This document shows positions 26,119-34,414 of a stretch of 64,000 nucleotides of DNA, piece by piece. The stretch's first letter is position 1. Every line of letters starts with the position of its first letter. The translations under genes were made by a program, and so were the position numbers. Source of the stretch: MGBC124762 sp048201935 (GTDB lineage Bacteria; Bacillota; Clostridia; Oscillospirales; Oscillospiraceae); the NCBI GenBank assembly GCA_048201935.1, contig DBFBGR010000015.1, positions 62,001 through 126,000 on the forward strand, in the 5' to 3' direction. The notes below the pieces were generated by a model. It saw only the letters and a program-made list of their open reading frames with translations, was not told where the DNA came from and did not search any database.

Positions 26119-27308
26119 GCCTTTTGGAGACCTTCTCCCTGGCGCTGAAAAACATCTGGTCCAGCAAGGTCCGCACCCTGCTCACCATGCTTGGCATCAT
26201 CATCGGCGTCACCGCCGTCATCGTCATCGTGGGCCTGGGCAACGGCATGCAAAACTATATGCGCGACTCCTTCGCCTCCCTGGGCACCAATCAGCTCACC
26301 GTCATGATCCCGGGCCGGGGCTCGTCCCGGAGCGTCTCGGTGGACGAGATGTACGCCCTGGTGGCAGAGCGTCCCGACTACCTGGACAAGGTCTCGCCCA
26401 CGGTGAGCGTTAGCGGCTCGGTCAAGGTGGGCACCGAGTCCCTCTCCTCCACCGCCACCGGCGTGGGCGAGGACTACCTAGATATGAAGGGCCTGGAGCT
26501 GGCCCAGGGCCGGGGCCTTCAGTTCCTTGACATAGACGCCCGGAAAAACGTCTGCCTGGTGGGGGCCTACATCGCCCAGGAATACTACGGCGGCAACGCT
26601 CTGGGCCAGACCATCCGCCTCAACGGCAGCAAGCTCACCATCGTGGGCGTGCTGGCCCAGCAGGAGGACGACATGGACGAGGGCGGCAGCGACGACTGCC
26701 TGCTTCTCCCCTACTCCACCGCGTCTCGGCTCTTTGGCGGCGGGCGGATCAACAGCTACATGATCACCGTCACCAATGAGGACCAGATCTCCGCCGCCCA
26801 GGACGTGATCGAGGACGCCCTCTATGAGATCTTCGGCGACTCCAGCTCCTACAACGTAGCCAATATGTCCTCGGTGCTGGAGACCATGAATTCCATGATC
26901 GACATGGTCATCATGGTGCTGACCCTCATCGCGGGCATCTCCCTTTTGGTGGGCGGCATCGGCATCATGAACATCATGCTGGTCTCGGTCACCGAGCGCA
27001 CCCGGGAGATCGGCGTGCGCAAGGCCCTGGGGGCCCGGGAGGGCACGATCCTGCGGCAGTTCGTCATCGAGGCCGCCACCACCTCGGGCCTGGGCGGCGC
27101 GCTGGGCATCGCCCTGGGCTACGGCCTGTCCCAGATCGCCAGCGTGGTGGTCAGCTCGCTGATGGAGGCGGACATCACCGTGGCCCCTACCCTCAACGCC
27201 GTCTTGATGGCCTCGGGCATCTCCATCGCCATCGGCGTGCTCTTTGGCTTCCTTCCCGCCAAAAAGGCGGCCAAGCTCAACCCAATCGACGCCCTTCGAT
27301 ATGAATAA
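26115..27308 (+). CDS. MacB-like ABC permease (FtsX domain)
   Basis: A 397-residue protein with TM1 near the N-terminus (TLLTMLGIIIGVTAVIVIVG), a large extracytoplasmic MacB_PCD domain (about 45-240) and three C-terminal transmembrane segments containing the FtsX domain (about 275-390). The motif VTERTREIGVRKALGAR is diagnostic. The C-terminus ends in AKLNPIDALRYE, again typical. It transmits ATPase movement to the adaptor rather than forming a classical channel. Confidence 0.93.
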   Translation: MSLLETFSLALKNIWSSKVRTLLTMLGIIIGVTAVIVIVGLGNGMQNYMRDSFASLGTNQLTVMIPGRGSSRSVSVDEMYALVAERPDYLDKVSPTVSVSGSVKVGTESLSSTATGVGEDYLDMKGLELAQGRGLQFLDIDARKNVCLVGAYIAQEYYGGNALGQTIRLNGSKLTIVGVLAQQEDDMDEGGSDDCLLLPYSTASRLFGGGRINSYMITVTNEDQISAAQDVIEDALYEIFGDSSSYNVANMSSVLETMNSMIDMVIMVLTLIAGISLLVGGIGIMNIMLVSVTERTREIGVRKALGAREGTILRQFVIEAATTSGLGGALGIALGYGLSQIASVVVSSLMEADITVAPTLNAVLMASGISIAIGVLFGFLPAKKAAKLNPIDALRYE

Positions 27309-27323
27309 AGGAGAGATGTGACC

Positions 27324-29489
27324 ATGAAACGACTGATGGCTCTTTTGCTGGTGTGCTGCCTGGCCCTGACTCCGGCCCTGGCCGCCGCCACCGACGCCGA
27401 CGTGACCCTGACCCTGCGCGCTTTGGACATCATGGTGGGCGACCAGACCGGCGCGCTGCGCCTGGACCAGAGCGTCACCCGGGCGGAATTTGCCAAGCTG
27501 CTGGTAGCCGCCTCGCCCCAGGCCAATGCCGTGGGCGGCGCCGGCGCGGGCTATTCCCTCTTCACCGACGTGAAAAGCAGCCACTGGGCCAGCGAGTACA
27601 TCAAGCTCTGCCTGGACAACGGCTGGATGATCGGCTACACCGACGGCTCCTTCCGGCCCGACGACCCCGTCACCCTGGAGGAGGCCTGCACCGCCGCGCT
27701 GCGGCTGCTGGGCTACGACAGCCAGAGCCTCTCGGGCTCCTTCCCCGCCGCCCAGCTCAACAAGGCCGCGGCGGTGGGATTGCGAGACGGTGTGGACGCC
27801 GTCCAGGGTCAGGAGCTGACCCGGGGGCACTGTGCCCGGCTCTTTTATGACCTCCTCAAAGCGGAGACCGCCCAGGGCCAGCGCTACGCCAACACTCTGG
27901 GCTATGCCCTGGACAGCGACGGCGAAGTGGACTATTTGGCTGTGGCCAAGGAGGACCTGGCCGGACCCTTTGTGTGGTCCGATGGGGCCGCCCTGGACTT
28001 CACGCCGACGACGGTCTACCTCAACGACCGCCTGAGCGATGATACCGCTCCCCAGGCGGGGGAGGTCTGCTACACCAACGCCAAGCTGGGGCTCTTGTGG
28101 CGCTATACCGACCAGGTCTTCGGCCAGATCACCGCCCTGGCCCCCACCGTAGGCCGGCCCGAGAGCGTCAGCGTCGGCGGCAAGAGCTATGTCCTAGCCA
28201 CTCAGGAGGTGAAGGCCAAGCTGGCCGCTCTGGGGGACAACGCCGTGGGCAGCGTGGCCACGCTGTACCTGGGCATGGACGGCGCGGTGGCTGACGTTCA
28301 GACTGTCAACGGCCCCTTTGTGGCCTCCGCGGGGACCACGTTGCCCTTCACCCCCCAAACGGTCTACCGAAACGGCGCGGTGGCGGCCTCCTCGGGCCTG
28401 CTCAGCGGCGACGTTTACTACTATAGCGCCGATTCCGCTACCCTGTGGGTCTACACCGACCAGGTCTCCGGCCGCGTGGAGGCCCTGACCCCCAGCGCCC
28501 TCTCCCCCACCGCCGTCACCATCTCCGGCCAGAGCTATCCCCTGGGCAACGACGCCCTGAGCCGCCAGCTCTCCAGCCTCAACGGCAAATGGGTGGACCA
28601 GTATGTGACACTGCTGCTGGGCATGGACGGCAGCGTGGTCAGCGTCCTCTCCGGCGAAGCGGTCAGCGCCGACTACTACGGCGTGGTCCAGTCCGCCCAG
28701 AAGGCCGCTGTGGACGGCGCGGTGGAACAGCAGGTCAGCGTCCTGTGTACCGACGGCCGGACCCACGTCTTCTCCGTCAGCGCCACCCACGATTGGGAGA
28801 CAGGAGACCTGGTCCGGGCCACGGTCTCCGGCCAGAGCGCCACGCTGGCAAGCCTCTCCCCCAGCTCCCTCAGCGGCACGGTGAACAAGGCCGCCACCCG
28901 GGTAGACGGCAAGACCTTCGCCGCCGACGTGGGTATTTTGGACACCGCCGAGGACGGCGCGGCGGTCAGCGTGGACCTTTCCAGTCTGGCCGGGCTGACC
29001 CTTTCCAGCGCCAACGTCCGCTTTTACTCCCTGAACGCCGATGGCCAGATCGACCGCCTCATCCTCCGAAACGCCACCGGCGCGCTGTGGAGCTACGGCT
29101 ACGTGACCCAAGTGGACCAACAGGGTAGCGGCATGAACGCCACCACCCGCTACACCGTGCTCCTGGATGGTCAGAGCCGGACCCTCGCCTCCAGCGGCAA
29201 GACCTACCCCGTCACCCAGGCCAGCGGCGCCGCCCTTCGCTTTGCCGCCGACGGCTCTGTAGCCGCCGTGGAGAGCCTCAAGTCCGTCCGTCTCACCACC
29301 TTGGGCAAGACCACCGCCTACACCTCCAGCCAGAGCTTCGCCGTGGCCGAGGAGGTCCAGGTTTACATCAAGGACGCCTCCGGCGACTACTACGCCGCCG
29401 AGCTGGAGGACGTGACCAACGCCGGACTCACCCTCACCGGCTGGTATGACCAGGCGCAAAAGGAGATCCGGGTCGTTATCGCCCAGTAA
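27324..29489 (+). CDS. Secreted S-layer-homology (SLH) domain protein
   Basis: A 721-residue exported protein beginning 15 bases after the permease stop, so probably in the same operon. AAGGAG (27308-27313) suits the ATG at 27324 better than the GTG at 27318. A signal peptide (about 1-22) precedes SLH-type repeats (about 30-185: FTDVKSSHWASEYIKLC, GYTDGSFRPDDPVTLEEA). The rest has repeated beta-rich units with the recurring pattern LLGMDGSVVSVLSGE / YLGMDGAVADVQTV and VSGQSATLASL. It is likely held to the cell wall through SLH-polysaccharide binding. Its role next to an efflux cassette is unknown. Confidence 0.85.
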   Translation: MKRLMALLLVCCLALTPALAAATDADVTLTLRALDIMVGDQTGALRLDQSVTRAEFAKLLVAASPQANAVGGAGAGYSLFTDVKSSHWASEYIKLCLDNGWMIGYTDGSFRPDDPVTLEEACTAALRLLGYDSQSLSGSFPAAQLNKAAAVGLRDGVDAVQGQELTRGHCARLFYDLLKAETAQGQRYANTLGYALDSDGEVDYLAVAKEDLAGPFVWSDGAALDFTPTTVYLNDRLSDDTAPQAGEVCYTNAKLGLLWRYTDQVFGQITALAPTVGRPESVSVGGKSYVLATQEVKAKLAALGDNAVGSVATLYLGMDGAVADVQTVNGPFVASAGTTLPFTPQTVYRNGAVAASSGLLSGDVYYYSADSATLWVYTDQVSGRVEALTPSALSPTAVTISGQSYPLGNDALSRQLSSLNGKWVDQYVTLLLGMDGSVVSVLSGEAVSADYYGVVQSAQKAAVDGAVEQQVSVLCTDGRTHVFSVSATHDWETGDLVRATVSGQSATLASLSPSSLSGTVNKAATRVDGKTFAADVGILDTAEDGAAVSVDLSSLAGLTLSSANVRFYSLNADGQIDRLILRNATGALWSYGYVTQVDQQGSGMNATTRYTVLLDGQSRTLASSGKTYPVTQASGAALRFAADGSVAAVESLKSVRLTTLGKTTAYTSSQSFAVAEEVQVYIKDASGDYYAAELEDVTNAGLTLTGWYDQAQKEIRVVIAQ

Positions 29490-29503
29490 ACAGTCCAAAA
29501 CAC

Positions 29504-29540
29504 AAAAATAACACGGCCCGGATGGGCCGTGTTATTTTTT
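29504..29540. terminator. Bidirectional terminator between the SLH gene and the tRNA cluster
   Basis: A 16-bp stem: 29504-29519 pairs with 29524-29539 across a 4-base loop; A5 on the left arm and T6 on the right arm give a U-tract in either direction. It ends the efflux/SLH operon and the last tRNA-Cys copy. Confidence 0.88.
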
Positions 29541-29541
29541 A

Positions 29542-29673
29542 TGGAGGCGACACCCAGAAGTCGGCTGCGCCGACATCAAGCGGCTCTAAGCGGCCACGGG
29601 CCGCTAAGACCCGCTAGATCGAACTGGGATGGAGCTTTTGCAAAGCTCTGCCTTACCACTTGGCTATGTCGCC
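29542..29673 (-). pseudogene. Interrupted tRNA-Cys(GCA) with a 59-nt insertion in the T loop
   Basis: The acceptor, D and anticodon arms and the CCA end match the intact tRNA-Cys at 29758-29831. But the 7-nt T loop is replaced by 66 nt: the T-stem halves CCCAG and CTGGG are separated by an insert holding two hairpins (GTCGGC with GCCGAC, and AGCGGCC with GGCCGCT). Two further changes are seen: base 32 of the anticodon loop is U instead of C, and one variable-loop base is missing. A TACAAT box lies 7 bases upstream. It is most simply a decaying duplicate; processing of the insert cannot be excluded. Confidence 0.75.
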
Positions 29674-29693
29674 ATATGAAATTGTATCGCAGG

Positions 29694-29724
29694 GACGACG
29701 CCCAGAAGTCTGGGTGCGCCGACG
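29694..29724 (-). repeat. Remnant sharing sequence with the tRNA-Cys insertion and 3' end
   Basis: On the plus strand this stretch (GACGCCCAGAAGTC, then TGCGCCGAC) closely matches 29549-29575 inside the interrupted tRNA-Cys (GACACCCAGAAGTC, then TGCGCCGAC). It looks like the end of a further, lost tRNA-Cys copy or a piece of a small repeat. Confidence 0.5.
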
Positions 29725-29756
29725 AAAAAACACGGCCCACAGGGCCGTGTTTTTTT
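29725..29756. terminator. Terminator after intact tRNA-Cys
   Basis: CACGGCCC (29731-29738) pairs with GGGCCGTG (29742-29749), flanked by A6 and T7, so it works in both directions. Its core CACGGCCC is shared with the terminator at 29504-29540, showing that tRNA-Cys plus terminator was duplicated as a unit. Confidence 0.85.
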
Positions 29757-29757
29757 A

Positions 29758-29831
29758 TGGAGGCGACACCCAGACTCGAACTGGGGGTGGAGCTTTTGCA
29801 GAGCTCTGCCTTACCACTTGGCTATGTCGCC
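29758..29831 (-). tRNA. tRNA-Cys(GCA)
   Basis: 74 nt with encoded CCA. Acceptor GGCGACA pairs with TGTCGCC, the anticodon stem GAGCT/AGCTC encloses loop CTGCAAA (anticodon GCA), and the T arm is CCCAG-TTCGAGT-CTGGG. U73 discriminator as expected for Cys. Confidence 0.95.
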
Positions 29832-29867
29832 GCATTCAAAGTCTATGCGGGAGTTACATGGATGTTT

Positions 29868-29910
29868 CCATTTTTTATCACAACGGCTAAGCCGTTGTGA
29901 TAAAAAATGG
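29868..29910. repeat. 43-nt near-perfect palindrome ending in the tRNA-Gly CCA
   Basis: 29868-29887 (CCATTTTTTATCACAACGGC) pairs with 29891-29910 over at least 20 bp around TAA. The right end is the complement of the CCA of tRNA-Gly, so the 3' flank of that tRNA is repeated in inverted orientation. The T-run precedes and the A-run follows the stem on both strands, which is the wrong order for an ordinary terminator. Confidence 0.8.
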
Positions 29911-29983
29911 AGCGGGTGACGAGGCTCGAACTCGCTACCTCCACCTTGGCAAGGTGGCGCTCTACCAGATGAGCTACACCCGC
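29908..29983 (-). tRNA. tRNA-Gly(GCC)
   Basis: 76 nt with encoded CCA. Acceptor GCGGGTG/CACCCGC, anticodon stem CCACC/GGTGG with loop TTGCCAA (anticodon GCC), T arm CGAG-TTCGAGC-CTCG region intact. A T6 run directly after CCA could act as a simple stop for transcription. Confidence 0.95.
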
Positions 29984-30014
29984 GTAATGCCGCTCGTGAC
30001 GGCCCGCTAGGGGG

Positions 30015-30053
30015 AAACTGCGTTGGATGGGCTGACCCACCCAACGCAGTTTT
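30015..30053. terminator. Terminator downstream of tRNA-Phe
   Basis: AAACTGCGTTGG (30015-30026) pairs with CCAACGCAGTTT (about 30041-30052) around a 14-nt loop. It separates the Val-Asp-Phe part of the cluster from Gly-Cys. Confidence 0.65.
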
Positions 30054-30055
30054 GT

Positions 30056-30131
<76 letters not shown>

Positions 30132-30134
30132 AAA

Positions 30135-30211
<77 letters not shown>

Positions 30212-30214
30212 ATC

Positions 30215-30291
30215 TGGTGGGAACAACAGGGCTCGAACCTGTGACCTCATGCTTGTAAGGCACGCGCTCTAGCCAGCTGAGCTATGCTCCC
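30215..30291 (-). tRNA. tRNA-Val(TAC)
   Basis: 77 nt with encoded CCA. The anticodon stem CGTGC/GCATG encloses CTTACAA (anticodon TAC, read as UAC). It is the first tRNA after the promoter at 30323-30351. Confidence 0.95.
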
Positions 30292-30322
30292 CTGTTGCGT
30301 CGTCATTCAAACGGCGTTTGCT

Positions 30323-30351
30323 ATTATACTAAATCCCCCGGTCCTTGTCAA
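30323..30351 (-). promoter_or_regulatory. Consensus promoter of the tRNA operon
   Basis: Minus strand: TTGACA (30351-30346), 17-base spacer, TATAAT (30328-30323). It drives Val-Asp-Phe and possibly the rest of the cluster. Confidence 0.9.
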
Positions 30352-30374
30352 CACCTTTTCCAAACTTTCCTGGC

Positions 30375-30412
30375 AAAAAATCACCGGGAGACCAGACCTG
30401 GTCTCCCGGTGA
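30375..30412 (-). terminator. Terminator of the nucleoside-type ABC operon
   Basis: TCACCGGGAGACCAG (30381-30395) pairs with its complement at 30398-30412, followed on the minus strand by six T (30380-30375). Confidence 0.85.
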
Positions 30413-30424
30413 TAACGGCGGTTT

Positions 30425-31453
30425 TTACCGCAGGGCCTTGTCGTAGGGCTGGCCCTCGGCCTTGGGCGCCCGGGACTTCTTGGAGGTGAAGGCCAGGACG
30501 ATGAGGGTGATGAGGTAGGGCAGCATGCGGTAGATGTGGCTGCTGACGCCCAGGGTAGCCAGCCAGTAGACCCCGTCGCCGTTGATGTCCAGGCTGGTGT
30601 AGGAGGCGGCGATGCACTTGAACACGCCGAAGATCAGCGAGGCCCCCGCGATATTCAGCGGCTTCCAGTTGCCAAAGATCATCACCGCCAGGGCCAGGAA
30701 GCCAAAGCCCGCCACCTCGCCGGTGGAGGCGCAGTTGGCGGTGGTCAGGGCGTAGACGAAGCCGCCCAGGCCGGCCAGCGCGCCGGAGATGGTGGTACCG
30801 GCGTAGCGCATCTTGTAGACGTTGATGCCCAGGGAGTCGGCGGCCTGGGGATTCTCGCCGCAGGAGCGCAGCCGCAGGCCGAAGCGGGTCTTATAGAGCA
30901 GGATGGACAGCACCACGAAGAGCAAAATGCACACATAGGTGGCCAGATAGCTCTTGTTCACAAAGGTCTCCCACAAAAACCCGCCCTTTTCGGTGCGGCC
31001 CATGCCGAAGAGGCTGTTTTTCAGCATGAACCAGCTGGGCGCGTCGCCCTCGATGAGCAGGGTGTTCTGCCCGGCGATGATGCGGATGAGGAAGAGGACC
31101 AGGGCCGGGGCGATGAGGTTCAGTGCGGTGCCGCCAATGGTCTGGTCGGCCTTCAGGTTGATGGAGGCGAAGGACAGCAGCAACGAGAAGATGGCCCCCA
31201 TGACAGCGGCCACCAGCATCCCCAGCAGCTCGTAGCCCTGCAAAAGCACCCAGTTGCCGCTGGCCTTGGCCTCGGCAAAGACGGGAAGGGTCTGGGTCAG
31301 GCGGATGAAGAGCACCCCGGCAAAGGCGCCGAAGATCATGATGCCCTCCAGGGCCAGGTTGATGATGCCGCTTCGCTCAGCAAAGACGCCGGCCAGGGCC
31401 ACCAACATCAGCGGCACGGCGTAGCGAAGGGTCTGTTGGATCAAAAACGTCAT
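30425..31453 (-). CDS. ABC transporter permease, nucleoside/BMP type (NupQ/YufQ-like)
   Basis: A 342-residue membrane protein of the BPD_transp_2 fold, with about nine hydrophobic segments. The stretch AGVFAERSGIINLALEGIMIFGAFAG is typical of this permease pair (quoted in two parts: AGVFAERSGIINLALEG and IMIFGAF), as is GENPQAADSLGINVYKMRY. It is the last gene of the operon and overlaps the other permease by 4 bases. It probably imports purine nucleosides, by analogy with NupNOPQ/BmpA systems. Confidence 0.88.
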   Translation of the reverse strand: MTFLIQQTLRYAVPLMLVALAGVFAERSGIINLALEGIMIFGAFAGVLFIRLTQTLPVFAEAKASGNWVLLQGYELLGMLVAAVMGAIFSLLLSFASINLKADQTIGGTALNLIAPALVLFLIRIIAGQNTLLIEGDAPSWFMLKNSLFGMGRTEKGGFLWETFVNKSYLATYVCILLFVVLSILLYKTRFGLRLRSCGENPQAADSLGINVYKMRYAGTTISGALAGLGGFVYALTTANCASTGEVAGFGFLALAVMIFGNWKPLNIAGASLIFGVFKCIAASYTSLDINGDGVYWLATLGVSSHIYRMLPYLITLIVLAFTSKKSRAPKAEGQPYDKALR

Positions 31454-32787
31454 TTCCCCTCGCCTCCTTTCTCCTCTCCGGCGGGAACCGGTTCAGCGGG
31501 CGGTATGGGCACCGCGGGCGCGGTCTCGCCCTTGGCCTCCTTGCGCTTCTTCCCCCGTCCGCTGAGGGCCATCTTGATGACCAGAGAGAAGGCGGAGAGG
31601 TAGACGATGACGGCGATGATCACGTCGGAAATGTACTCGTTATAGGCCGTCAGATTGCGCATTTGCAGGCCCACGATGTTCAGCATGGACATAAAGCAGC
31701 CGGTGAGGATGGTGCCGATGGGGTTGCACGCCGCCAACAGGGCCACGGGGATGCCGTTGAAGCCGATGGCGGGCAGGGTCTGATAGGCCGACTGCCAGTA
31801 GAACTCGGTGTTGCCCGAGAGATAATAGAGCGAGGCCGCCGCGCCGGAGAGAGCCCCGGCGATGGCCATGGACAGCACGATGTTGCGCTTATCGTTGATG
31901 CCCGCGTAGCGCGAGGCGTGGCGGTTGGCCCCGCAGGCCTTGAGCTGGTAGCCCAGGGTGGTCTTGGTCATCAGGACATAGACCCCCACGGCGATGAGGA
32001 TGGCGATGAGGATGCCGCCGTTGATCTGAGAGCCGGGGAAGAGCTTGTCCAGGCCCATCTTGGCCGTGGCCACCCCCGCGCCGTCGGCGTAGGTCCAGGC
32101 CGTCCCCGCGCCGTCCACATAGGCCACCTTGTCCGCCGCCCCGGCCTCCATCAGACCGAAGGTGGTCTTGTAGATGTAGCCGGTCTTGGTGGTCTCCATG
32201 GTGTTGCAGAAGCGGCTGTTGTCAAAGATGGCGGTGACGATGTTGCCCGCGATCCAGTTGGTCATGATACAGGCCAACACCTCGTTGATGTTCAAAAAGG
32301 CCTTGACGAGGCCGGGGATACAGCCCCACAGCGCACCGGCCAGCACGCCGCCCAGGAAGGCCAGCAGCCAGATCACCGGTCCGGGCAGGCTCCCGGCGGG
32401 GATAGTCAGGGCGATGACCAGCGTGGAGGCCGTGCCCATGAGGTACTGGCCCGGCGCGCCGATGTTGAAGAGGCCCGTCTTGTACGCCACACCCACCGAA
32501 AGGCCCGTCAAGATCAGCGGCGTGGCCCGGAAGAGCATATTGCCGATGCTGACGGAGTTGAAGCCGAAGGTCAGCGCGCCGGCGTTGTCCCGACCGGTGG
32601 AGAAGATGCCCAAAAACAGCAGCCGAATGCCGTCCCACGCGCCGGAGAGGCCCAGCGACGGCGTTACAAGACCCATGATGAGCACCAGCACGCTGCCCGC
32701 CAGCAGACCGATGAGGATGGAGATCAGCGAGGCCAGCACGCTCTTGGTGCCGTCCTTGTTCCAAAGGGTCCTCACTTTATCGTTCAT
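31450..32787 (-). CDS. ABC transporter permease, nucleoside/BMP type (NupP/YufP-like)
   Basis: A 445-residue membrane protein with about ten hydrophobic segments and a loop of about 70 residues (near 190-265) rich in charged and aromatic residues. Motifs FNIGAPGQYLMGT and ACGANRHASRYAGIN fit the larger permease of BMP-type transporters. A Pro/Glu/Lys-rich cytoplasmic tail ends the protein. It overlaps both the ATPase and the second permease, so all three are translated together. Confidence 0.88.
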   Translation of the reverse strand: MNDKVRTLWNKDGTKSVLASLISILIGLLAGSVLVLIMGLVTPSLGLSGAWDGIRLLFLGIFSTGRDNAGALTFGFNSVSIGNMLFRATPLILTGLSVGVAYKTGLFNIGAPGQYLMGTASTLVIALTIPAGSLPGPVIWLLAFLGGVLAGALWGCIPGLVKAFLNINEVLACIMTNWIAGNIVTAIFDNSRFCNTMETTKTGYIYKTTFGLMEAGAADKVAYVDGAGTAWTYADGAGVATAKMGLDKLFPGSQINGGILIAILIAVGVYVLMTKTTLGYQLKACGANRHASRYAGINDKRNIVLSMAIAGALSGAAASLYYLSGNTEFYWQSAYQTLPAIGFNGIPVALLAACNPIGTILTGCFMSMLNIVGLQMRNLTAYNEYISDVIIAVIVYLSAFSLVIKMALSGRGKKRKEAKGETAPAVPIPPAEPVPAGEEKGGEGK

Positions 32788-34334
32788 GCCCGCGCCGCCT
32801 CCTCTCTGTCCGCCCGCTTGGCCCCGGCCATATAGAGGCCCAGCTCCTGGACGGTGGTCTCCTTGGGGTCAAGCTCGGCCACGATCTCGCCCTCGTACAT
32901 GACCAAAATGCGGTCGGACAGGCTCATGACCTCGTCCAGCTCCAAGGATACCAGCAAGATGCCCTTGCCCTGATCCCGCTGGTGGACCAGTTGGCTGTGG
33001 ATGTACTCGATGGCGCCCACGTCCAAGCCACGGGTGGGCTGGACGGCCACCACCAGGGGCTTGTCCCGGTCCAGCTCCCGGGCGATGATGGCCTTTTGCT
33101 GGTTGCCGCCGGACATGGACCGGGCCGGGGTCACCGGCCCCTGGCCCGAGCGGACATCGAACTGCTCGATGAGGGCCTCGGCATAGGCCCGAACGGCCCG
33201 CTGGTCGATGAAGCCCGCCTTTTGGAAGCGTTTTTCCCGAAAGCGCTGGAGGACCAGGTTCTGCTCCAGGGTGAAGTCCAACACCAAGCCGTGCTTGTGG
33301 CGGTCCTCGGGGATGTGGCTCATGTTCTCGCCCCGGTGGCGGATGGAGGCGTGGCCGATGCTCTTGCCCTGCAGGGTCAGCGTGCCGCTGGCCTTGTCAA
33401 GGCCCGTCAAGCCGTGGACGAACTCGGTCTGGCCGTTGCCGTCAATGCCCGCGATGCAGACGATCTCCCCGGCACGGACCTGGAAGGACACATCGTGGAC
33501 CGCGTCCTTTTTGTGCCCGCCCTTGGCGGCGACGCTGAAGTGGGACACATCCAAGATCACCTCGCCGGGCTGGGCGGGGGCCTTGTTGACCTCCAACTGC
33601 ACCGGACGGCCCACCATCATGTTGGACAAGGACTGCTTGTCGGTGTCCTTGGTGTCCACGGTGCCGATGTACTTGCCCTTGCGCAGCACCGTGACCCGGT
33701 CGGCCACCGCCATGATCTCATTGAGCTTGTGGGAGATGAAGAGGATGGACTTACCCTCCCGGGCGAACTCCTTCATGGTGGCCATCAGCTCGTCGATCTC
33801 CTGGGGAGTCAGCACGGCGGTGGGCTCATCGAAGATGAGGATCTCGTTGTCCCGGTAGAGCATCTTCAAGATCTCTACCCGCTGCTGCATGCCCACGGTG
33901 ATGTCCTCCACCTTGGCGTCCAGGTCCACCTTGAGGCCGTAGCGCTCGGAGAGGGCCTCCACCTTTTTCCGGGCCTCCTTTTTGCTCAAAAAGCCCAGCT
34001 TGGTGGTCTCCGCGCCCAGGATGATGTTGTCCAGCACGGTGAAGACCTCGATGAGCTTGAAGTGCTGGTGGACCATGCCGATGCCCAGGGCGGTGGCGTC
34101 GTTGGGGTCGTGGATGCGCACCACCTCGCCGTTTTTGCGGATCTCTCCCTTCTCCGGCTGGTAGAGGCCGAAGAGGACGCTCATCAGCGTGGACTTGCCC
34201 GCGCCGTTCTCACCCAGCAGCGCGTGGATCTCGCCACGGCGCAGCTGGAGGGTGATGTCGTCGTTGGCGATGATGCCGGGGAATTCCTTGGTAATGTGGA
34301 GCATCTCGATGATGTTTTCCGCTTGCTGGGCCAT
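32784..34334 (-). CDS. ABC transporter ATPase with two nucleotide-binding domains (NupO/YufO-like)
   Basis: A 516-residue sugar/nucleoside-type ATPase. I take the ATG at 34334 (MAQQAENIIEML); an in-frame GTG 12 bases upstream is an alternative. The first domain has Walker A GENGAGKST and Walker B ILIFDEPTAVLTP. The second has a degenerate Walker A (GIDGNGQTEFVHG), signature SGGNQQK and the LVVAVQPTRGLDVGA Walker B with Q for E. This asymmetry is normal for the family. It has its own promoter at 34367-34395, after the BMP lipoprotein terminator. Confidence 0.92.
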   Translation of the reverse strand: MAQQAENIIEMLHITKEFPGIIANDDITLQLRRGEIHALLGENGAGKSTLMSVLFGLYQPEKGEIRKNGEVVRIHDPNDATALGIGMVHQHFKLIEVFTVLDNIILGAETTKLGFLSKKEARKKVEALSERYGLKVDLDAKVEDITVGMQQRVEILKMLYRDNEILIFDEPTAVLTPQEIDELMATMKEFAREGKSILFISHKLNEIMAVADRVTVLRKGKYIGTVDTKDTDKQSLSNMMVGRPVQLEVNKAPAQPGEVILDVSHFSVAAKGGHKKDAVHDVSFQVRAGEIVCIAGIDGNGQTEFVHGLTGLDKASGTLTLQGKSIGHASIRHRGENMSHIPEDRHKHGLVLDFTLEQNLVLQRFREKRFQKAGFIDQRAVRAYAEALIEQFDVRSGQGPVTPARSMSGGNQQKAIIARELDRDKPLVVAVQPTRGLDVGAIEYIHSQLVHQRDQGKGILLVSLELDEVMSLSDRILVMYEGEIVAELDPKETTVQELGLYMAGAKRADREEAARA

Positions 34335-34366
34335 ACGCACCCCCACCTTCCTGGTTTGGTAATTTA

Positions 34367-34395
34367 ATTATAGTGGCTCCACGGTAGAATTGCAA
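34367..34395 (-). promoter_or_regulatory. Second promoter, for the ATPase-permease genes
   Basis: Minus strand: TTGCAA (34395-34390), 17-base spacer, TATAAT (34372-34367), located between the BMP gene terminator and the ATPase start. Confidence 0.8.
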
Positions 34396-34414
34396 GAATT
34401 TTACGGGAAATGGC

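Noticed and set aside
29868..29910. Palindrome as an ordinary intrinsic terminator of tRNA-Gly
   Set aside because: The T-run lies before the stem and the A-run after it on both strands, the reverse of a terminator; kept as a repeat instead.
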